Positions 12,158-22,851 of a stretch of 64,000 nt of DNA are shown here, in pieces; positions within the stretch are counted from its first letter, which is position 1, and each line of letters starts with the position of its first letter. The notes beneath the pieces are model-generated. The model worked only from the letters and a program-made list of their open reading frames with translations, had not been told where the DNA came from and did no database searches. Source of the DNA: Asterias rubens. Its lineage: Eukaryota > Echinodermata > Asteroidea > Forcipulatida > Asteriidae. The stretch lies in NCBI RefSeq assembly GCF_902459465.1, contig NC_047082.1:5766001-5830000 (forward strand). Direction: 5' to 3'. The translations under genes and the position numbers were made by a program.

Positions 12158-12330
12158 CTCAGTCTGGTTGTGTTTCGTAGATAAATTATGTTGTCGTGAA
12201 TAGTCGGTCGTGACTGTGAGTGACACAATTGGTTCAGCAAGCAGGAAGTCGGAACTATTTTTGTAGTTGCGGTGGCTCGATTTATCGAGTAACTCGACTA
12301 AACAATAAATAGTCACGATTTCGACATCAG
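12158..12330 (-). repeat. Inverted partial copy of the TCGCGACTAC family
   Basis: ACAATTGGTTCAGCAAGCAG and the following AAGTCGGAACTATTTTT are the reverse complement of the block at about 11892-11930. With the neighbouring element it forms a larger inverted pair. Confidence 0.6.
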
Positions 12331-12620
12331 TCGCTGTGCAGACCACTAGACGCTCATCACAGGCTTTTCCACAGCAGCATTTAAAGTGCACAGTTATCAC
12401 ACAGTACTTTTGTCAGCGGCTGAGCCTACGACAGCTCTTCTTAGATTGTTGGGTGCAATGCCGTTTTCATCTGATTCTCTGTGTCTTAGATAGTTTATGG
12501 CAATTGAAAGACCACGAATGTTGCTTATCTCGCCCAACTCTTCCACTTTCATCAATTTCACTTGGTGTTCAAAATGTGACAAACATCAACTTCAGTCCAA
12601 AAGCGTTGGCTAAGAGTGTG

Positions 12621-12757
12621 CGCACAGCTCCCTCAGGGTTGAAAAGCTATGTAAACTCATCTTGACAGACACTCTCTGTATTGGTATGATACATGCATGT
12701 CGACAATAAATTGTGATACGTTAGTGGAACTTTGCAGCAAAATATAGAGTACAGTTT
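12621..12757. repeat. Direct repeat, copy 2
   Basis: This is the second copy of the 11572-11662 sequence, with about 50 bp more between its two conserved blocks. Copy 1 may be a deletion derivative or the two may bound a duplicated segment. Confidence 0.75.
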
Positions 12758-14709
12758 TTCACGTATGTCTTTCTTGATTGACAGTTAATATAATGTTCCA
12801 TTATTGCCTTTTCGACTTCTTTCCTGGAAATGTGCCCCTGTCAGAAGAATGACATAAATACAAATCATATAGCATAGGTTGGCTGAACATAAGGGGTCTC
12901 TTTGTGCTAAACTCGCTCTGCATCAAGCTTAAAATATGTAAAATATGTATTTGTAAAATATGTATTTGTTTTATGATTATAATTAGTAACCGTCGACCAT
13001 CAAGGTTACGATCATTGCAAACAAGTGTTTAAACGGTGCTTGTACACAGAAGAAAACTGTGAGTTAGAATTAAACAAATGTCAGCCAATGAGCCATTCTC
13101 AAATCAAGGGATATGTATGCAATTGTGTGCATTGAAGTGTTGGTTTACTCTAGTCAGGCAAATCCAACCTCGTATAAAGCTGGGCTCATAGTAACTCCTG
13201 TAACTATGAACTATGTTCGTTCCGCTATGACGATAGCCAAACAAACCTCATAGTTCTAGGTAGGTAGAGGCTCATACTTCCTTTGAATGCAAATACGAAG
13301 AGGATTTTGGTGAGGTAATACTTTTACGAGCTGCCCTTCCAATAGTATGACACAAGAACATTTGCGAAGAAGGAGGCCTACATAACAACAAGTTTTGAAG
13401 TAATGTTTGTTAATGTAATGTTAGTTCAGAGCAAATTATTAAGTGTTAACAAACAATGACTACTTAAATAAGTTGTCTATACAGATAGATTCGATCAATA
13501 TAAACAAAATTCTCTCCACTCACCACTTTGTGATAATTACACAATGACTTGCATCAGTTGCAAACGTTTGGTTTTATCGAGGTATTGCTCATTTTATTTT
13601 ATTAGTTTATTCATGGAGGAAGGAAACCATCCATGGTAAAATTATTGTATTGTACCATCATGATTATGGTCCATGGAGAGAAAATCCGATTGTACACACC
13701 CCCGGACAGCCAGTCCAACTGCATGCAGCACACGACAGTGCACGAAGACCTCACGAACTTATTCATCGCAACACAGACCATCAGCAGCGAGGGCACTAGC
13801 TGGTATATTTTGACATAGTCGTTAATCCATTACCATCTAGATAGCAGATCTATGGCTTCGGCTTTTTAAACTTGTTCATCTTTAGCACTCACAATCGCGA
13901 ACATTATTCCTATTTTCTAACGATTCTTCCTCCACAACTAATAACACAGAGCTGCCAGTGCCGTGAAATCATGACAAGAATGACCCTGGGTCACAGAAAC
14001 ATTATGCTTACTTATTACTACGATCGCACGCTGATTGGTTCGACCGGTTCCGTTGGAAAGCTGAAGCAGAAAACAATTAAAAAGTTAACACAGCGCTGCA
14101 AGATATCCAAGAATAGTAGCTTGCCAGAATAGTCTATATTTCAAGCTCGCCAGTGAATTAAATCATACCGTAGAGGGCGCGCTTTGGCGATTTACAACTG
14201 CGCGTATAGACCGGCAGCCCAGAGCACTTTAGTTAAAGGAACGAGGTACCAATATTTGAGTACAGGAATATTTAGTGGATAACCTGACATAGTCAGATAT
14301 GGATGTCCGCCGCGTGTGGCGCATGGACCCCCAACAAAGAGGCAAAATAATGGGCTGAATCAAAGATTCTAGGTACCACATGAAACCAAGTGGAAATGGT
14401 CATTAACATGATACAAGTAAAAAATATCAACCGCCAGACAAATTTTCTGCTGCATTAGGCCTGCCAGACCCCCCTCCCCAAATGTTTAGTGTACAAACCT
14501 ATGGGTTGAAATTACCCAGTCAAATCAGCTCAGATTTACATGAAACTTCGTCTAACTGTTCCACTATGGCTAAAATGAACACACACCAAAAATTAAATCC
14601 ATACTCCATATCGTTTTCGAGATACAGCCTCTTAAAATATACTAAAACCTTCCCTTTTTGGAGCTCCGCCCCTGGTCGACCGCGCGCGTTGTCGTCTTTT
14701 TGTGAATCT
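12758..14709. other. Unassigned sequence
   Basis: Short frames exist on both strands near 13611-13818 and 14482-14748, but none shows a known domain. No terminal repeats, RNA genes or splice-linked exons were recognised. Confidence 0.5.
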
Positions 14710-15094
14710 TTAAAGGCAGTGGACACTATTGGTATTTACTCAAAATAATTATTAGCATAAAACCTTTCTTGGTGACGAGTAATGGGGAGAGGTTGATGGT
14801 ATAACACATTGTGAGAAACGGCTCCCTCTGAAGTGACATAGTTTTCGAGAAAGAAGTAATTTTCCACGAAATTGATTTCGAGACCTCAAGTTTAGAACTT
14901 GAGGTCTCGAAATCAACCGTCTAAATGCACACAACTTCGTGTGACTAAGGTGTTTTTTCTTTCATTATTATCTCGCAAGTTCGATGACCGATTGAGCTCA
15001 AATCTTCAAGGTTTGTTATTTTATGCATATGTTGAGATACACCAACTGTGAAGGCTAGTCTTTGACAATTACCAATAGTGTCCACTGCCTTTAA
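14710..15094. mobile_element. TTAA-bounded MITE, family A, complete copy
   Basis: The element opens with TTAAAGGCAGTGGACACTAT and closes with ATAGTGTCCACTGCCTTTAA, 385 bp in all. A central palindrome (CTCAAG and CTTGAG around 14884-14910) adds a foldback. The TTAA at both ends fits a piggyBac-type target duplication, which is inference. Other copies or parts lie at 41586-41693, 55999-58389 and 62309-63268. Confidence 0.85.
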
Positions 15095-16439
15095 GACCCC
15101 ATAATTTAATAATGACACCAGCTGTAGGGCTGAAAATGTGTATGCTTTTTAAGTTGTGGCCCTATCTAATATCGAGCACTATAGGGCCACGACTATGACG
15201 GAGCCAGCAACAAGTAACGAGGTCAGACGGCTGGCAGGGGATTGGGTGGCGGCAAGGAACGGCGGATTACGGTTGGTGGCGGCAACGATGACGTGCTCAA
15301 TTGCCCACATCAAAACCTCTGTGGGCGAGTCGTAAAAATAGTTGAGTTTGGCGTTCTGGTCATCCACTCAGACAACGACTACCAACGAAATTGTTACGAC
15401 CGCAAAACGACTAGAGACGGAATCGCATGGCATGGAAACGTCAAGCGACTAATAGTTGCGGCTATAATTATGCGTCAAGGAAATGAGGGTTGCGTTCTCC
15501 AACGAAATCTGAACGGAATCACAACGATTTTTGTTGCCGTCACAAAATTTTCAACATGTTGAAAATTTGCCGACGAACATGACTGTCAGCGACAATTGAC
15601 GGCAACACACGATGATTGTGGCAAATTTAAAACCGCAGCTAAACGTAACGTGCTGTATCCCCTATTATGTGTATTATTTGAGCCAGCCTTAAAGTAGTCA
15701 CGACAAAACAAGAAATCTCAGTGGCAAAACCATGGTTATGGCTCGGTTGGATACCGTGTTTAAATAAAAACTTTGTATGGAAACATTGGCAGATTTTTAA
15801 CAAGCATGCACCTTTTTGTGTTTTACCAATTCAAACTATTGTAGGAAAACTTCAACATGCATTTGTCTTTTGTTTTGGGAAAAAAATAGTAGAAAATAGT
15901 AGAAAAATAGAGTAGTGTCACAAAAGGTACAATACACCCCAGTATTTCTCCCTATCAGACATGAAAACACCAATAATCGCCAAATCACAACCGAAAGTGA
16001 AATATTCTGAGAACCAATTAAACATAAGACAGCACAAACTTTTAATGATGTGCAAGGAAAATTCAAAATGTGAGGCGTCATTCACAAAACTTTGCGGTAT
16101 GCAATGTCAAGAAATATGATTGGGGCGTTGCCGAGGCAGGGCAAATAAAAAAAATGTAAAAAAGATGAACTATAGATATCCAAGATGGCCGCCATTTTGG
16201 CCGCAAACATTAGTAAAGATTAGTAAAGCCAAATAGTCAGATAAAAACACGGTTTAAAATGTTTGTTGTACTATGTTTTTTACCATCCCACTTCCATTTC
16301 TGGCATCCAATTTTTTGCTATCATGCTTTAAATCTAAGATGGCAGCGACTGTTGGCCAATTTGGCCGCAAAAAACGGTCAAATTTACAAAAAAAAATCCT
16401 CAAAATTGGGATACAATGAGTAGATTATTGTAGTATAAA
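15095..16439. other. Unassigned sequence
   Basis: A short hairpin, GTGGCCCTAT with ATAGGGCCAC, lies at about 15157-15191. A 106-codon frame at 15242-15562 has no recognisable domain. Around 16180-16380 the words AAGATGG and CCGCCATTTTGGCCGC recur. Confidence 0.5.
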
Positions 16440-16610
16440 CCCTCTATCACTTTATTTTGCTACTTTGCCCCAAAATCCAAACGGCCAACAAAAAATTGCT
16501 GCCAAAATGGCCACCAAAATGGCTGCCCAGATTTGTCCAATTTTAAGAGAAAAGTCAAAATTTAAGAAAATGTGTCCTTCCTGTATTGTGTACCGTTGTA
16601 AATAATGCAT
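16440..16610 (+). repeat. Dispersed repeat shared with 35341-35485
   Basis: The blocks ACCCTCT-CACTTTATTTTGCTA, CCAAAATCCA, GCCAACAAA and TTAAGAAAATATGC-like words occur in the same order and orientation at 35341-35485. It is non-coding. Confidence 0.7.
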
Positions 16611-16686
16611 TAAGTATAACCAATAAGCAATTTGTATGTCTTTGACTTTGATCCATCAATCATTATTTGGTGTCATAGTTGTCACT

Positions 16687-16757
16687 ACCGCAATCAGTCC
16701 AATTCAATCGCCCATTGTCAATACCGCAATCAGTCCAATTCAATCGCCCATCAATGT
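16687..16757 (+). repeat. Two-copy tandem duplication
   Basis: TACCGCAATCAGTCCAATTC followed by AATCGCCCAT occurs twice in succession, about 36 bp apart. Confidence 0.85.
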
Positions 16758-17277
16758 CAGATTCTTGAGCTTGGTCATAATTATCTGTCGTACCCAGCTG
16801 CACCTATAACCAACCAGAATGGGTGATATTTTCCAAAGGCCATGACAGTTGAAAGGCTGTTACACAATGTCAAATGGAAGCTTCTGAAACACATCCTGCA
16901 GCTCTGCATGACTCTTCGACATGTCTTCCCAACAATATTGCTTTACACCCCTTAACAGACTAGGTCATTGTGAGAATTATCTGTTTTCCTTGGAGTTGGA
17001 AAACGCAATTGTTGACAATCTAGAACTTACATCGTCGAATTGTAAAATCACCAGGGATTGGTGTTTTTTTTTTGCTTTTGGGAAAATTTTGAACATCCAG
17101 CTACTCACTTACTGGACTTCATTAAGCCCTGCTGCCTTCAATGTTGTAGCTGGTATGAAGCTGACAAGAAGCTAACAAATCTGATGAAACCCTCGATACA
17201 ACACATCACTCTCACTCCAATCCCCAGAACCAAAGAATAGGCAGTCAAACTGAACACACCTCCTCCGTTGTCAGCTT
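16758..17277. other. Unassigned sequence
   Basis: No gene, RNA or repeat boundary was recognised. Two overlapping short frames near 16921-17240 look random. Confidence 0.45.
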
Positions 17278-17530
17278 ACCGCATTGTCACAGTAACGCAC
17301 TACAGGATAATACCATCAACGATGATAATACCATGGTCGATTTCAAATTGTGCCACAAGTGCACGAGCGATATCACTCACTCACTCTACTGGATCTAGAC
17401 AGGTGGGGTCCGTTGTGCTGATCTCATAGTAAACGCTTCGAAGCTAGGGTCCAGAGTATGTCAACCATGTGTGGTCGACCCAATTAATCAATCCTTCTAG
17501 GTCTTGCAAAACCAGGTGCCGGTTGGATTC
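17278..17530 (+). repeat. Dispersed repeat shared with 38275-38560
   Basis: CAAGTGCACGAGCGATATCA, CTCACTCACTCTACTG, GGGGTCCG-TGTGCTGATC and GCTAGG-TCCAGAG occur in the same order at 38275-38560. The GGGGTCCGTTGTGCTGATCTC block is also part of the 432-bp tandem unit that follows. Confidence 0.75.
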
Positions 17531-17961
17531 TGCATCTAGCCAGCTGGGGTCCGTTGTGCTGATCTCCTTTGCCACCCTTCGCAGCTAGGTTCCAGAGTAT
17601 GTCTACCTTGCGTGGTTGACCCTGTTAATCAATCTAAGGTGTTTGTGGGCGGCTGCTAGGTCTTGGAAGACGGACGAGCAGCCGATTTCACGAAACTGGA
17701 TTAATCCTATCTCGAGTTCGGACGAGATACCCCGACAATAAACATTCTCTCCCCGTCCCTCGTGCCCCGCTCAATGTTGATGGGAACGCAGAAGACCACG
17801 TTATGAGTGCCAACATTGAAAGGGGCCAGGGGGATCCGACGAGATATGGCCGGGATTGTAGGATCCAGGTATGTCAAACTATGATGGTACCTGTTGCTAA
17901 ATCCAAGATGTCCTCGGGTGGCCTCTAGGTCTCGACAAACCAGGTGCCGGTATGTAGGATT
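17531..17961 (+). repeat. About 430-bp tandem unit, intact copy
   Basis: The unit starts TGCATCTAGCCAGCTGGGGT and recurs from 17962. It contains an AGGATTAATCC-like block with TCTCGAGTTCGGACGAGAT and a stretch ending GGGATCCGACGAGAT. The word TGGTTGACCCTGTTAATCAA at 17613 is an unoccupied version of the site in which the Gypsy element inserted. Confidence 0.8.
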
Positions 17962-18050
17962 CTGCATCTAGCCAGCTGGGGTCCGTTGTGCTGATCTCCT
18001 ATGTTCACGGTTCGTAGCTAGGTTCCAGGGTATGTCTACCTTGTGTGGTT
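17962..18050 (+). repeat. Second tandem unit, part left of the Gypsy insertion
   Basis: It begins like the unit at 17531 and runs to CTTGTGTGGTT, where the Gypsy LTR starts. The rest of the unit continues at 22852. Confidence 0.85.
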
Positions 18051-18203
18051 TGTTTTAATTTGAGATTACACGGATGGCAAGGATTATTCTTTGATTATAT
18101 TTATTCATGAACTGCTACATGTCTGTAACTAGGTAGCCATGTTTTAACTGTCTAAAGTCTGCCAAGAGAGGGCGCTATTACAATAACATGTAAAATCACC
18201 ACA
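18051..18203 (-). repeat. Gypsy 3' LTR
   Basis: This is the plus-strand-left copy of the 153-bp LTR, running TGTTTTAATTTGAG to AATCACCACA. Only the seventh base differs from the other LTR as read. Confidence 0.95.
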
Positions 18204-18220
18204 TCTTCCTTTCTTTAAAT
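18204..18220 (-). promoter_or_regulatory. Gypsy polypurine tract
   Basis: On the minus strand AAAGAAAGGAAGA abuts the 3' LTR. This is the expected place for the primer of plus-strand DNA synthesis. Confidence 0.75.
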
Positions 18221-18518
18221 AAAGAAGTTCCTAATATGAAGTTATTGTCCTGACAGTGTATATAGTTCAAAGTTCACATTCCAGTTGATACGCGTATCGC
18301 GATGCGGTAGTGTTATGAAGACGATGCGGAAAAGTTCAGTGTTAATTCTCGAAGACTGGTGTTTATAAAAACAACTAAATTTCCTCAAGAAAACTTTAAA
18401 TTTAAGAACTTGAAGATAATGCTGTAAACTCATTAACGCTGTAAACTCATGAACGCTGTAAACTAATTAACGCTAAGTTTAACTGTGACTGTAAGTAAGG
18501 TTTGGCAAGTCTCGCGAT

Positions 18519-21371
18519 TTATAGATCAAGTCTTATCGGTGGCTTAACAACTCGTCCGCTCCTGGTCATAGTAGCTGTTGGTTGAGTGATGTCGTTGTTG
18601 TTCGGCTCAACTGCTGTTGCGGTCGTGGTTGTTTCGAAATCCTGTTCTTTGGATGATGGCTCGATGAAGTCACACTGCTGTGGCGGTTGTGAAGCAACTC
18701 TCAAGTGCCGCCTACTACGACGTCTCGTGCCATTGCCTGTATCTACTTGATATGAACGGTTTGGCAATGCGGCTGTAACTACTCCGCCCTGAGACCACAT
18801 ATTCTTAGTCGTATCCAGCAGCCTCACGGTATCTCCTACTTGAAGTAGAGGAAGGTCACGGGATCCACCCTTTTGTTTTTCCTTTTGTGCGTCCTTTCTT
18901 TGCTTGAATGCTTTACTGTCCAGATGTTTAAAACCAAGCAAGCTGTCCACCATGGGAAGATTGGAACGAATTCTTCTGTTGTACAGCAGCTCTGCTGGGG
19001 ATTTCCCGCACTCAAGTGGTGTACTGCGATAAATCTGCAAAGCTCTATAGATGTCTTGGCCACTGTTAACTGTTTTGCGGATCATGTTCTTGACAATTTT
19101 CACAGCATTTTCCACCAATCCATTTGACTGAGGATAGTGGGGACTCGATGTGGTGTGTGTGAAGTCCCAATCTGCTGAAAAGCGTTTGAATTCAGCACTG
19201 GAAAACTGGGGTCCATTGTCGGTGAACATTTCATGTGGAGTTCCCTGTCGCGAAAACACAGACTTCAAGTTGTTAATCACTGTGCCGCTGGTTGTGCTTG
19301 TCAATGTGCAAATTTCTACAAATTGTGAGAAGTAGTCTACAATGACTATATAGTTCTTACTGTTGAGTGTGAACAAATCTGCTCCTACCTTTTGCCATGG
19401 GCGGTCGGGAGTAGGGTGCGGCTGGAGTGTTTCTGCCGTCTGCTTTGGCTGGTATGTTTGACATGAGTTGCAATTTTTTACCATGTCAGCTACATCTTGG
19501 TTGATGCGAGGCCAATACATCACTTCTCTGGCTCTACGTTTACATTTCTCAATGCCGAGGTGACCTTCATGGATTTTCTCAAGCATGTTTCGGCGCATTG
19601 ACGTTGGGATGATTATTTTAGTTCCCTTGAACAACATGTCGTCTGCTTGTGAAAGTTCATCATGTGCGTTCCAGTAATCGCTGATTTCAACTGGACATTT
19701 GCTCTTCACCTCGGGCCAACCTTCATTGATGATTGTGCTCAGTGTCTTGAGGGTTTCATCGCGTTTTGTCTCCAGGGCGATTTCTTTCTTCCTGTTAGAG
19801 GACACTGGCATGTTGGTCAATATAGTATTGACATAGGCTTGAATGTCATCCTCTTTGGAGCTGTCTTTATCTGCATGAGGATCGACTGCCCTTGAAAGTG
19901 TGTCAGCGGTATACATGTATTTACCCGGTGTGTAAGACACTTTCAAGTCATAGCGTTGTACTCTGATGAGCATGCGTTGTACTCTTAATGGACAATCACA
20001 CAGTGGTTTAGTGAACAACGGAATGAGTGGTTTATGGTCAGTTTCCACTTCTATTTGTTGTCCGTAGATGTACTGGTGAAAGCGTTCACATGCATAGGTT
20101 ATGGCCAACAGTTCCTTTTCAATTTGGGCGTATCTTGTCTCGGCCGCTGTCATGGCTCTGGATGCATACGCCACTGGTGCCCATTCATTATCATACTGTT
20201 GTAGTAGAACTGCACCGAGCCCATTCTTTGATGCATCAGCTGATAGCTTGATGAGCTTTTGGGGGTTATAGAACCTGAGCACTGGCGCTGTTGTCAGTAT
20301 AACTTTCAGTTCTTGCCACGCCTTTTCCTGTGCTTCAAGCCACATCCATTGATTCTTCTGGTCAAGCAAGCTGCGTAGTGGTGCTGACTTGGTAGATAGA
20401 TCTGGAATGAATTTGCCCATGTAGTTGATCATCCCCATGAATCTTTGTACATCATTCTTATTTTGGGGTTTCTGCATGTTGAGGATAGCAGAGACCTCTT
20501 TGGGATCAGGCAAGACTCCTTGGTCGCTGATGACATCTCCAATGAAGGTCAATTTCCTCACCCCAAACTCGCACTTTTCTCGGTTCAGTTTGAGATTATT
20601 ACGCTCTGCTATCTCTAGTACTTGTCGGAGATTCTGGTCATGCTCTTCGCGAGTTGAACCCCAAACGATGATATCATCCATCATTGTGTTGACCCCTGGC
20701 ACTTCAGAAAAGAGATCATGGATGATTTTGTGGTATACCTCTGGTGCACTGCTGATGCCAAAGGGAAGACGAAGGAAACGATACCTTCCAAACGGTGTGA
20801 TGAACGTGCAAAGTTCTGAGCTGGCATCATCTAATTTGATTTGCCAAAATCCGCTTGAGGCATCAAGTTTACTGAAGAATTTTGCTCCTGCAAAGTGTGC
20901 TGTAATTTCAGCACGAGATGGCAATTTGTAGTGCTGTCTCTTGATTGCCCGGTTTAGATCTCGTGGGTCCAGACACACTCGGAGCTTGCCGTTTTTCTTG
21001 TCAACGACGCAGAGTGACGACACCCAATCTGTTGGTTGGTCTATCTTTGTGATCACCTGCATTTGCTCCATTTTGTCCAGCTCTTCTTTGAGCTTTCCCT
21101 GTAGAGGAAAAGGCACTTTCCTACATGCATGCTGGACAGGTATGGCATCTTCACTTGTTGTGATGTGGTGTGTTCCAGGTAGGCATCCTAACCCGGTGAA
21201 CACATCTGCAAAATCTTCTACTTCGAGGGGTGTTTTAGTGATGTTTAGTACTCTTTTTATGAGGTTCATCTTCTCACAAGCTTGCAACCCTAACAATGGC
21301 TGATGATTACCTGGTGTGACTAGAAATGCAATGAAGTAGTTCTTACCTTGTGTTGCACTTTCACCATACAT
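18519..21371 (-). CDS. pol: Gypsy pol: reverse transcriptase, RNase H, integrase
   Basis: The 950-codon frame encodes the replication enzymes of the element. RT motifs run through the first third (DKKNGKLRVCLDPRDLN near residue 123; MMDDIIVWG near 228, in place of the usual YxDD). RNase H follows (KLSADASKNGLGAVL near 375). Integrase has the HHCC zinc site (HEGHLG, then CNSCQ) and catalytic residues in GADLF, FTDNGPQF and SNGLVENAV. It ends with a basic, Thr-rich tail. The type resembles the K02A2.6-like Gypsy group of invertebrates. It overlaps the gag-protease frame by 52 bp in the -1 phase, so it is probably translated after frameshifting; the ATG at 21371 may not be used. No break is seen. 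Confidence 0.95.
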   Translation of the reverse strand: MYGESATQGKNYFIAFLVTPGNHQPLLGLQACEKMNLIKRVLNITKTPLEVEDFADVFTGLGCLPGTHHITTSEDAIPVQHACRKVPFPLQGKLKEELDKMEQMQVITKIDQPTDWVSSLCVVDKKNGKLRVCLDPRDLNRAIKRQHYKLPSRAEITAHFAGAKFFSKLDASSGFWQIKLDDASSELCTFITPFGRYRFLRLPFGISSAPEVYHKIIHDLFSEVPGVNTMMDDIIVWGSTREEHDQNLRQVLEIAERNNLKLNREKCEFGVRKLTFIGDVISDQGVLPDPKEVSAILNMQKPQNKNDVQRFMGMINYMGKFIPDLSTKSAPLRSLLDQKNQWMWLEAQEKAWQELKVILTTAPVLRFYNPQKLIKLSADASKNGLGAVLLQQYDNEWAPVAYASRAMTAAETRYAQIEKELLAITYACERFHQYIYGQQIEVETDHKPLIPLFTKPLCDCPLRVQRMLIRVQRYDLKVSYTPGKYMYTADTLSRAVDPHADKDSSKEDDIQAYVNTILTNMPVSSNRKKEIALETKRDETLKTLSTIINEGWPEVKSKCPVEISDYWNAHDELSQADDMLFKGTKIIIPTSMRRNMLEKIHEGHLGIEKCKRRAREVMYWPRINQDVADMVKNCNSCQTYQPKQTAETLQPHPTPDRPWQKVGADLFTLNSKNYIVIVDYFSQFVEICTLTSTTSGTVINNLKSVFSRQGTPHEMFTDNGPQFSSAEFKRFSADWDFTHTTSSPHYPQSNGLVENAVKIVKNMIRKTVNSGQDIYRALQIYRSTPLECGKSPAELLYNRRIRSNLPMVDSLLGFKHLDSKAFKQRKDAQKEKQKGGSRDLPLLQVGDTVRLLDTTKNMWSQGGVVTAALPNRSYQVDTGNGTRRRSRRHLRVASQPPQQCDFIEPSSKEQDFETTTTATAVEPNNNDITQPTATMTRSGRVVKPPIRLDL

Positions 21372-22432
21372 TTGCCGGTGATGGGTATGTCTACTCCCGA
21401 ATATCCTGTAGCCTTTACTTTTGCTGCGTGAAGCTTTGGCTGTGGTTTCATTTGTTGAAACAGCTTTTCAGGAAGGAGATTTGCTTGAGCCCCTGTATCC
21501 AACTTGTAGTTTACTTTTATACCATGTGTATGGAGTTGAAGTTTCCATTCATCGTTGCCTGAATCACCGTCTATCACATCCACAAAGAATTCTTCCATAT
21601 CTTCTGGAGTTTCAGTGACGTTGTGTACATTTTTCTGTCTGTACGGAGAGCTTTGTGCACCCTTGCAGGCTTTTGCAAAGTGATTTATTTTTCCACATTT
21701 TGTGCACGTTTTTCCATGAGCAGGGCATGCACCATACTCGTGTGTTTGGGCACATCGATAACATGTCTTGTTACCCTTATTCGAAGCATGTGGAGACTTT
21801 TTGGAGAAATTTCCTTTGCCATTCGATCTTCGATCTTTTGCTCGTACTGCATCTACTACTGGCTTGCCGGATGGAGCTAGCTCTTTTGCTTGTAGCTTTG
21901 TGGTTTCTGCTGCTCTGCATAGCTGCATGACTTTTTCCAGAGTGAGGTTATCTCCCCTTAAGAGTCTCTCTCTTAAGCTATCCTCTGGAATTCCACAAAT
22001 GATGCGATCTCTGATTAGCGAATCTTTAAGCTCGCCGAATTCACAAGATTTACTGCGGGTACGGAGTTCCGTAGCATACTGATCAATGGTTTCTCCTGGT
22101 TGCTGATCTCTGGTAAAGAATCTGTGGCGTTCAAATGTGATATTGCGCTTCGGCATGCAGTATTCCTCAAACTTCTTTAGCACAACATCTTGTTTCATAC
22201 TATCATCTTCCGATTCAAAAATAAATGTGTTGTAGATGTCGAGGGCTGCCTCCCCTATTATATGAAGGAGAGTTGATGTCTGAGTCTTATCATCTTTCTC
22301 AGTTAATTCTGAAGCTATATTATACAATGTATATCGCTGCTTGAACCGTTTCCAATTCTCGGCAAGGTTGCCAGTCAGATCCAATGCCGGAGGTTGTGAT
22401 AGATGGGGTAGATGTGCCATTTTAGTGTTCAA
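21320..22432 (-). CDS. gag: Gypsy gag with zinc knuckles and aspartic protease
   Basis: The 370-codon frame starts about 270 bp inside the 5' LTR. The first 200 residues are a gag capsid-like region (FKQRYTLYNIAS, FTRDQQPGETIDQYATEL). Two Cys/His clusters follow, the second a clean CX2CX4HX4C (CTKCGKINHFAKAC). A retroviral-type protease active site, KLDTGAQANLLPE, lies near residue 315. The frame stops within the protease, and the continuation of homology lies in the -1 frame of pol. I found no classical slippery heptamer in the overlap, so the mechanism of frame change is open. Confidence 0.93.
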   Translation of the reverse strand: MNTKMAHLPHLSQPPALDLTGNLAENWKRFKQRYTLYNIASELTEKDDKTQTSTLLHIIGEAALDIYNTFIFESEDDSMKQDVVLKKFEEYCMPKRNITFERHRFFTRDQQPGETIDQYATELRTRSKSCEFGELKDSLIRDRIICGIPEDSLRERLLRGDNLTLEKVMQLCRAAETTKLQAKELAPSGKPVVDAVRAKDRRSNGKGNFSKKSPHASNKGNKTCYRCAQTHEYGACPAHGKTCTKCGKINHFAKACKGAQSSPYRQKNVHNVTETPEDMEEFFVDVIDGDSGNDEWKLQLHTHGIKVNYKLDTGAQANLLPEKLFQQMKPQPKLHAAKVKATGYSGVDIPITGKCMVKVQHKVRTTSLHF

Positions 22433-22674
22433 GATTGTCCTTTTATTGATGAGTATTATAGATCTCTGTCAGGTACATACCCCTATTATAAAGCCTGTAA
22501 TACTAATAGCTAGACAACAGGAGGAGCAAAGCCCGTCCCCCAACGTATGAGATCAGTTCGACAATAAACGTTACAACGTTTTTTTTCTATGTCTTTTTAT
22601 ATCGGCAATTCTTGAGTTTTATGGCTGATTTATGGCTCACCTTCTATCAATCTTCAGCTATACTGTCTTGACAG

Positions 22675-22698
22675 GAGAAATCTTCACTTCTGACACCA
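22675..22698 (-). promoter_or_regulatory. Gypsy primer-binding site (tRNA-Leu-like)
   Basis: Directly after the 5' LTR the minus strand reads TGGTGTCAGAAGTGAAG. Compared with the complement of the metazoan tRNA-Leu 3' end this matches 9 bases, then one mismatch, then four more. It begins with TGG, as expected for pairing to CCA. Confidence 0.75.
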
Positions 22699-22851
22699 TG
22701 TTTTGATTTGAGATTACACGGATGGCAAGGATTATTCTTTGATTATATTTATTCATGAACTGCTACATGTCTGTAACTAGGTAGCCATGTTTTAACTGTC
22801 TAAAGTCTGCCAAGAGAGGGCGCTATTACAATAACATGTAAAATCACCACA
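22699..22851 (-). repeat. Gypsy 5' LTR
   Basis: This is the 153-bp copy at the upstream end of the element, running TGTTTTGATTTGAG to AATCACCACA on the plus strand. It is followed by the target duplication TGGTT. Confidence 0.95.

Larger units (their letters stand above)
18051..22851 (-). mobile_element. Complete Ty3/Gypsy LTR retrotransposon
   Basis: The 4801-bp element reads on the minus strand. Two 153-bp LTRs begin TG and end CA and differ by one base that I can see. The 5-bp target duplication TGGTT lies at 18046-18050 and 22852-22856. Next to the upstream LTR is a primer-binding site like the 3' end of tRNA-Leu; next to the downstream LTR is a polypurine tract. Inside are gag-protease and pol frames overlapping by 52 bp. 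It sits in the second copy of a 430-bp tandem repeat. With near-identical LTRs and open frames it is the youngest-looking autonomous element here. Confidence 0.96.

Noticed and set aside
12134..12665. Overlapping frames of 88, 109 and 61 codons on both strands
   Set aside because: They overlap each other and a repeat copy and show no domain or consistent coding signal.
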